Positions 59,957 through 64,000 of a DNA stretch of 64,000 nt are shown in pieces. The first letter of the stretch is position 1, and every line of letters starts with the position of its first letter. The notes under the pieces were generated by a model, which did not search any database, was not told the DNA's origin, and worked only from the letters and a program-made list of their open reading frames with translations. The stretch is from Paramacrobiotus metropolitanus. Its lineage: Eukaryota > Tardigrada > Eutardigrada > Parachela > Macrobiotidae. A program made the position numbers and the translations under genes. Location: the NCBI RefSeq assembly GCF_019649055.1, contig NW_026570298.1, forward strand, positions 496,001 to 560,000, written 5' to 3'.

Positions 59957-62584
59957 TCACAGAATGAGATAATTACGAATCGCCTGCCAATCGTCCGGAT
60001 AGCACAGGGTGCGCACCCAGCGGGCATGCACAGCCGTGACCTTTTGTAGCATATCTTCCTTGACCGGCGGAAAGTTGTCGTTCAGGGCGCACATCACGCG
60101 GCTGGCCATGAGCATTTCGCTTTCGTCGCAGCGCAGCAGAAGCTGCGGAATAGTAATGCGCAGCTGGTCGATGGGGAGTTCGCGCCGTTCCTGATAATCC
60201 TTAAGAAGATTCCTCTTGAATGACCTCTCATGCGCTGGCAGGGGCAGGCGAAACCATTCAAACACGTACCACATAGTTTCACTAAAAAGATGGTCTACTT
60301 GACAGTTACGTAGCAGAATGAAGTCGCCAATGTTCTTATACGATGTTATGACGCTAGTTGCCGGGTGAGCGGAGAGTGAGTACTGATCGCACTTCCCTCC
60401 ACGACCCGCGATAATATGGTCTTTGAAAACAATTAAGCGCAGCGTAATCTTCATGGCCCGCAATACTTCGCTTAGAAACAGGAAGTTGTGGGGAAGGAAT
60501 TCACCCAGTACGGTGAGAGTTGCGGTGGTTGTGTTGATGGTGCGGTTCAAGAGCGATGCCGCACGGAAACAATTGCTGCTGTTGTCCGAATGATATCTGG
60601 CACAGCTGTCCAGTGCGATGCTGATGTGCTCGGTCAGGCGGGGACTACTCAGCAGCAGCTGCCACAAGGCGCATACCCTGTCAAAGCAAAAAATCTACCA
60701 TTAGAATTTCGAAACAGCAACAATCACATTTCGTTTCAGTCACTATCATGAATCAGGCAGATAGATTTGTCGCTGAAGGGCAAAGGCGGTCTTGGTCATT
60801 CAGTTTAATGGCTACATGGTCGGGCGGAAACGCTTAAATTTTGTCCGGCATTACACTGAACTTGTACTTTTCGATGCTGATCAGAGGAAGATGGTAATTT
60901 ATACGGCTAACTATCGGTATACTTGAGTCGGCAATCCAGCTGTCACAATGTCAGTCCTGTACTAAGAACTTAAATACTGTAATTTTGGGATAATTATGGT
61001 ATTTCGTGCCATCATGATCTGTGACTTTGTACATATATAGTCCCTGAAGCCCCGTAAATTTAAGGTAACTGGTTGTTTGCTCAGTGGTCGGGGAATGGTC
61101 GGATGCTATAACATACAAAGCGTATGCTCCTAACATAGAAAGAAGAGGAAGAAGAAGAGGAAGAGAGGTGTTAATTCGGGGAAATCAAACGCTATAACAG
61201 TTATAGCGTTTGATTTCCCCGAATGATTAACACCTCTCTGAAAAGCAGACTTACGGTTAAGAACTTACGCTTTACGGTAAATTTTGATTCGGTCCAACTC
61301 AGTGACTACATACGAATAAACCATGGTGCCACGTATTAGTATTCGTACCGTTTCGCTCGCATTTGTGAATGTAAGTCCATATGGGGGAATATTTCGCTCT
61401 GAAGGTACGGCGGCAGGTGACACAGGTTCATTCCCGTGCATACTGGATCGATTTCCGCATCTGAGGGACGACAACGAAAGTCAAGCTTAAAGAACAACAA
61501 AGGTGTCGCAACGATAACAGGATTGTGCCTCACAGAATACAATTTATATGACACAAATGTGTCGATTATTTATACTTATAGTCTAAAGAGTACAACCGTC
61601 AAATACTCAAAACTATTTTAGTCTACGCGCTGCAGTGATACCTTTGTCGTGCAAAGAATGCAGACCATGGTGATCTAGATTTCGGGAACGGATCGATGGG
61701 AAATGCGCCCGACTGGCCAGATGCGTCTCCAGCACTTCCGTCAGTGTCCCCCTCATGTGCTGTGCCATCTCCGCGCCCATTGCCGGACTCATAATAACAA
61801 ACGTACAACCATCCCGTTCAATGCGCAGATGAAAGCGACAATCGCTCCACTCGCTGTAATATAATCCCCCTTCCCCTTGGCGATCCGCTGCTTCGCCCAA
61901 AAGCTTGCCGATTTTAAATTGACCGGCGGCGTGAACGTCACAGCAGTACAACGACCGACAAAACGGTGGGATTAGAAATAGTTTGCGAAAATGCATGATG
62001 ATGCGAAATTTATCGGAGGCGTCATTCAGAAGCGCCTGGGCGCCGGGAAACGCCACCAGGAACTTGGAACATAACGGACCGCGCCTGGATTGATGAAGTA
62101 ACGGGGAATCAGCGGGCGGCAGCTGTTTGCTAATTTGGCAGTTCTGCACCAGCGCCAGGCGAACGCTGCCTCTCTTACCATTGACTGCGGTTGCATGGGT
62201 TTGGACGTACAGCACTTCCGACATCTTCTCACATCCACGCAATCTGTCCACCACCGTGACCGGTCGAAACTGAAAGGGTCCGTCATCTTCGTCACGAAGT
62301 GCCGCATAGATTCGCATACCGATCGAATGCGATGATGTCAACCGGTTGTCGTCCCAGTAGAACTGTAGCGGCCAGACGCATCCCATGTGCACCCAGCGGT
62401 CAGTGACGTTTTTGGCGTCAAAGTGGATGAAGGCCTGGTCGCCGTCCATATCCTGGAGGTATCCCAACCACCAGCTATTGTCAGCATTGTGAACAGCCAC
62501 GGTGTTCCGGTAACTGATCTGGTTGGCATCAGCCAAGATCGGCTGAAATTGTGGCATCACTAAGGGCAAACGCTCCATAGTCAT
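59957..62584 (-). CDS. F-box protein with N-terminal Tudor/SH3-like domain
   Basis: Three exons, phases exact: 62584-61642, 61460-61349, 60677-59957; 591 residues. The N-terminus (about residues 20-65) has a small barrel-like pattern (VAVHNADNSWWLGYLQDMDG, AFIHFDAK, WVHMGCVWPL), reminiscent of Tudor/SH3-like domains. Exon 2 plus the start of exon 3 encode an F-box: LCHLPPYLQSEIFPHMDL, then RAKRVCALWQLLLSSPRLT. F-boxes bind Skp1 in SCF ubiquitin ligases, so the rest could be the substrate-binding part; it is Leu-rich helical with no repeat I can name. Exon 1 donor is GTATCA and exon 2 acceptor CCCTCAG. I have the impression that this architecture is multiplied in tardigrade genomes but cannot check it here. 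Confidence 0.65.
61162..61239. repeat. Long near-perfect hairpin in F-box gene intron 2
   Basis: AGAGAGGTGTTAATTCGGGG... (61162-61198) pairs with 61200-61239. About 37 bp match, with a 3-nt insertion in the right arm and a 1-nt loop. A GAAGAGGAAGAAGAAGAGG purine run precedes it. Confidence 0.8.
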
Positions 62585-64000
62585 ACCGATACACCTAAGA
62601 AACAAAATGCAATGCATAATATTATGGACTGCGTTCCAATAAGTTCCGATTCGGATTATGTCGGCCAGACCAGCATTGTCGAAATTTTGTATTTAATTAT
62701 GGGGAAGGTTCCCGACGCCAATTTTTATTAATTTTTCAATGTTAACCATACCCCAAAAAATCTCGGTACAGTGTACAGTACACCACCACGGGAAACACAC
62801 TCAGCAGTGAAGACTACGGACTATTTGAAAATTTTTTTGTAAAAGGTTATTATAGGTGCGCCATACCACATTGTCTGCTGGTTATTGCTTTTGGCTGGGG
62901 CATGGTTGGTAAATGCCAAATATCAACATATCTGTATGTAAAAATAAATATTGAGGACTTAAAATAATAAGATAAGTAAAATTTATAAAAGAAAATAAAA
63001 GCCGTAAAATATGTTTTAGGTTTCGAATTCGTCATGTAAATACTTTAGTGCAGTGGCAGATTGGCAGTCGTTCCACTTCTCAGGAACGTGGCGCTCAGTG
63101 CACACCAGCTGTAGCTTTAATTTAAGTTTCGAATTTCCGGACAAGCTTGTAGTCTTTACTGGTAGGCAGTTAGGCAACTCAAGTAACGATACCAAATGGC
63201 AAACTGTAAAAACGGACCACTCATATAAAGTTTTAGCCGAGCCAGTTTAAGTTGTCGTAGTTAATTCAGTATTCATGTATTTTAGAAATCGTTTATATAA
63301 TATAGGTACGCATCGTTTAGTTCATATATACGCCGCCGGTTGATAACGGATGCAGCGCAGCCAGAGGTCAGCCGGACATAGCGAGTGGCCAACTCCGCGC
63401 CCTGCAGTAAGCAGATTCCAATGCTTGGAATCTTTTGCGTAAAGCGATTTTATGCATATGAAGGCTCAATAAAAACCTTATCAGGGCTTTAATTAGTAAC
63501 GTCGTCCGTAAATCCTTTTAAACTATCGAGGGGTCAGGTCGCTGTTGAACCATGTATTCCTAGAACATTTCTGTTCATGAGCCGGTTAATGTTATAGTCG
63601 GAAAATACAAATTAAACTCTTACAGATAAAGGTTAAAACAATGGTATACCAAAATCAAATAATGACAATTTAATTAAGCCTTTACTCAACAGGTTTAATT
63701 TGTATCACCCGATCATGTACCGATATTCAGTTCGGTTATTAGTTATTAATTTACAATCTGAGAATAATGGAATATTATTATCTTTATCTATTTATACAAT
63801 TTACCGTTTAAAACGCATTTATTGCGTCCTTTTTTGGACTTCGTCAAAGCGTGGTCAGTTTTAGTCAAGCTTGTTCTAAAAAAATTTCATATTTTCCACA
63901 GGTTTGCCCCCTGATTTTTGTTTGTTTTAATGGCCATTGGTCATAAGATAACTCCACCAAGTCTTAAGTATAGGAAACGTAAAGAGCACTCGAAAAAGGG
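62585..64000. other. Intergenic right edge
   Basis: Upstream of the F-box gene; AT-rich, with no exon recognised. The plus-strand frame at 63053-63250 shows no coding-like features. Confidence 0.4.

Overview
The window looks like nuclear DNA from a tardigrade. Genes are split by mostly short introns with AG acceptors, coding exons are GC-rich and flanks are AT-rich. The clearest lineage marker is a SAHS-type gene (secretory abundant heat-soluble protein, a fatty-acid-binding-protein-like family known from tardigrades) at 16758-17995. I cannot name the species.

Layout: 0.5-1.0 kb holds a small Ig-domain gene (+). 1.6-7.2 kb is an 18-exon, membrane-anchored GH31 glycosidase-like gene (-) that appears to have lost its catalytic nucleophile. 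8.6-8.8 kb is a small unrecognised gene (-). 11.3-11.9 kb is a paralogue of the first Ig gene (-), and 12.4-14.8 kb a second type of secreted Ig protein (-). 16.8-18.0 kb is the SAHS gene (+). 18.3-19.4 kb is a TA-flanked foldback element plus a retroelement nuclease remnant. 20.6-45.8 kb is a tandem array of three P2X (ATP-gated channel) genes, all +. The third has a mobile element in intron 2 and a long acidic repeat tail. The spacers hold duplicated, repeat-rich DNA and one unrecognised gene near 35 kb. 46.9-49.2 kb is a RIB43A/RIBC2-like axonemal protein (-). 51.5-52.7 kb is a two-exon secreted peptide precursor (-). 53.7 kb is a doubtful small ORF (+). 55.6-56.4 kb is a larger retroelement-derived PD-(D/E)XK-type fragment (-). 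60.0-62.6 kb is a three-exon gene with a Tudor/SH3-like N-terminus and an F-box (-).

There is no operon-like pathway. The themes are local duplication (P2X x3, Ig x2) and decay or divergence of functional sites (GH31 nucleophile, P2X ATP-site lysines). Exon models were built by hand from homology, splice dinucleotides and reading-phase bookkeeping. The ten models marked as phase-consistent add up to whole codons throughout; the GH31 model does so only after allowing one single-base frameshift. No database search was run.
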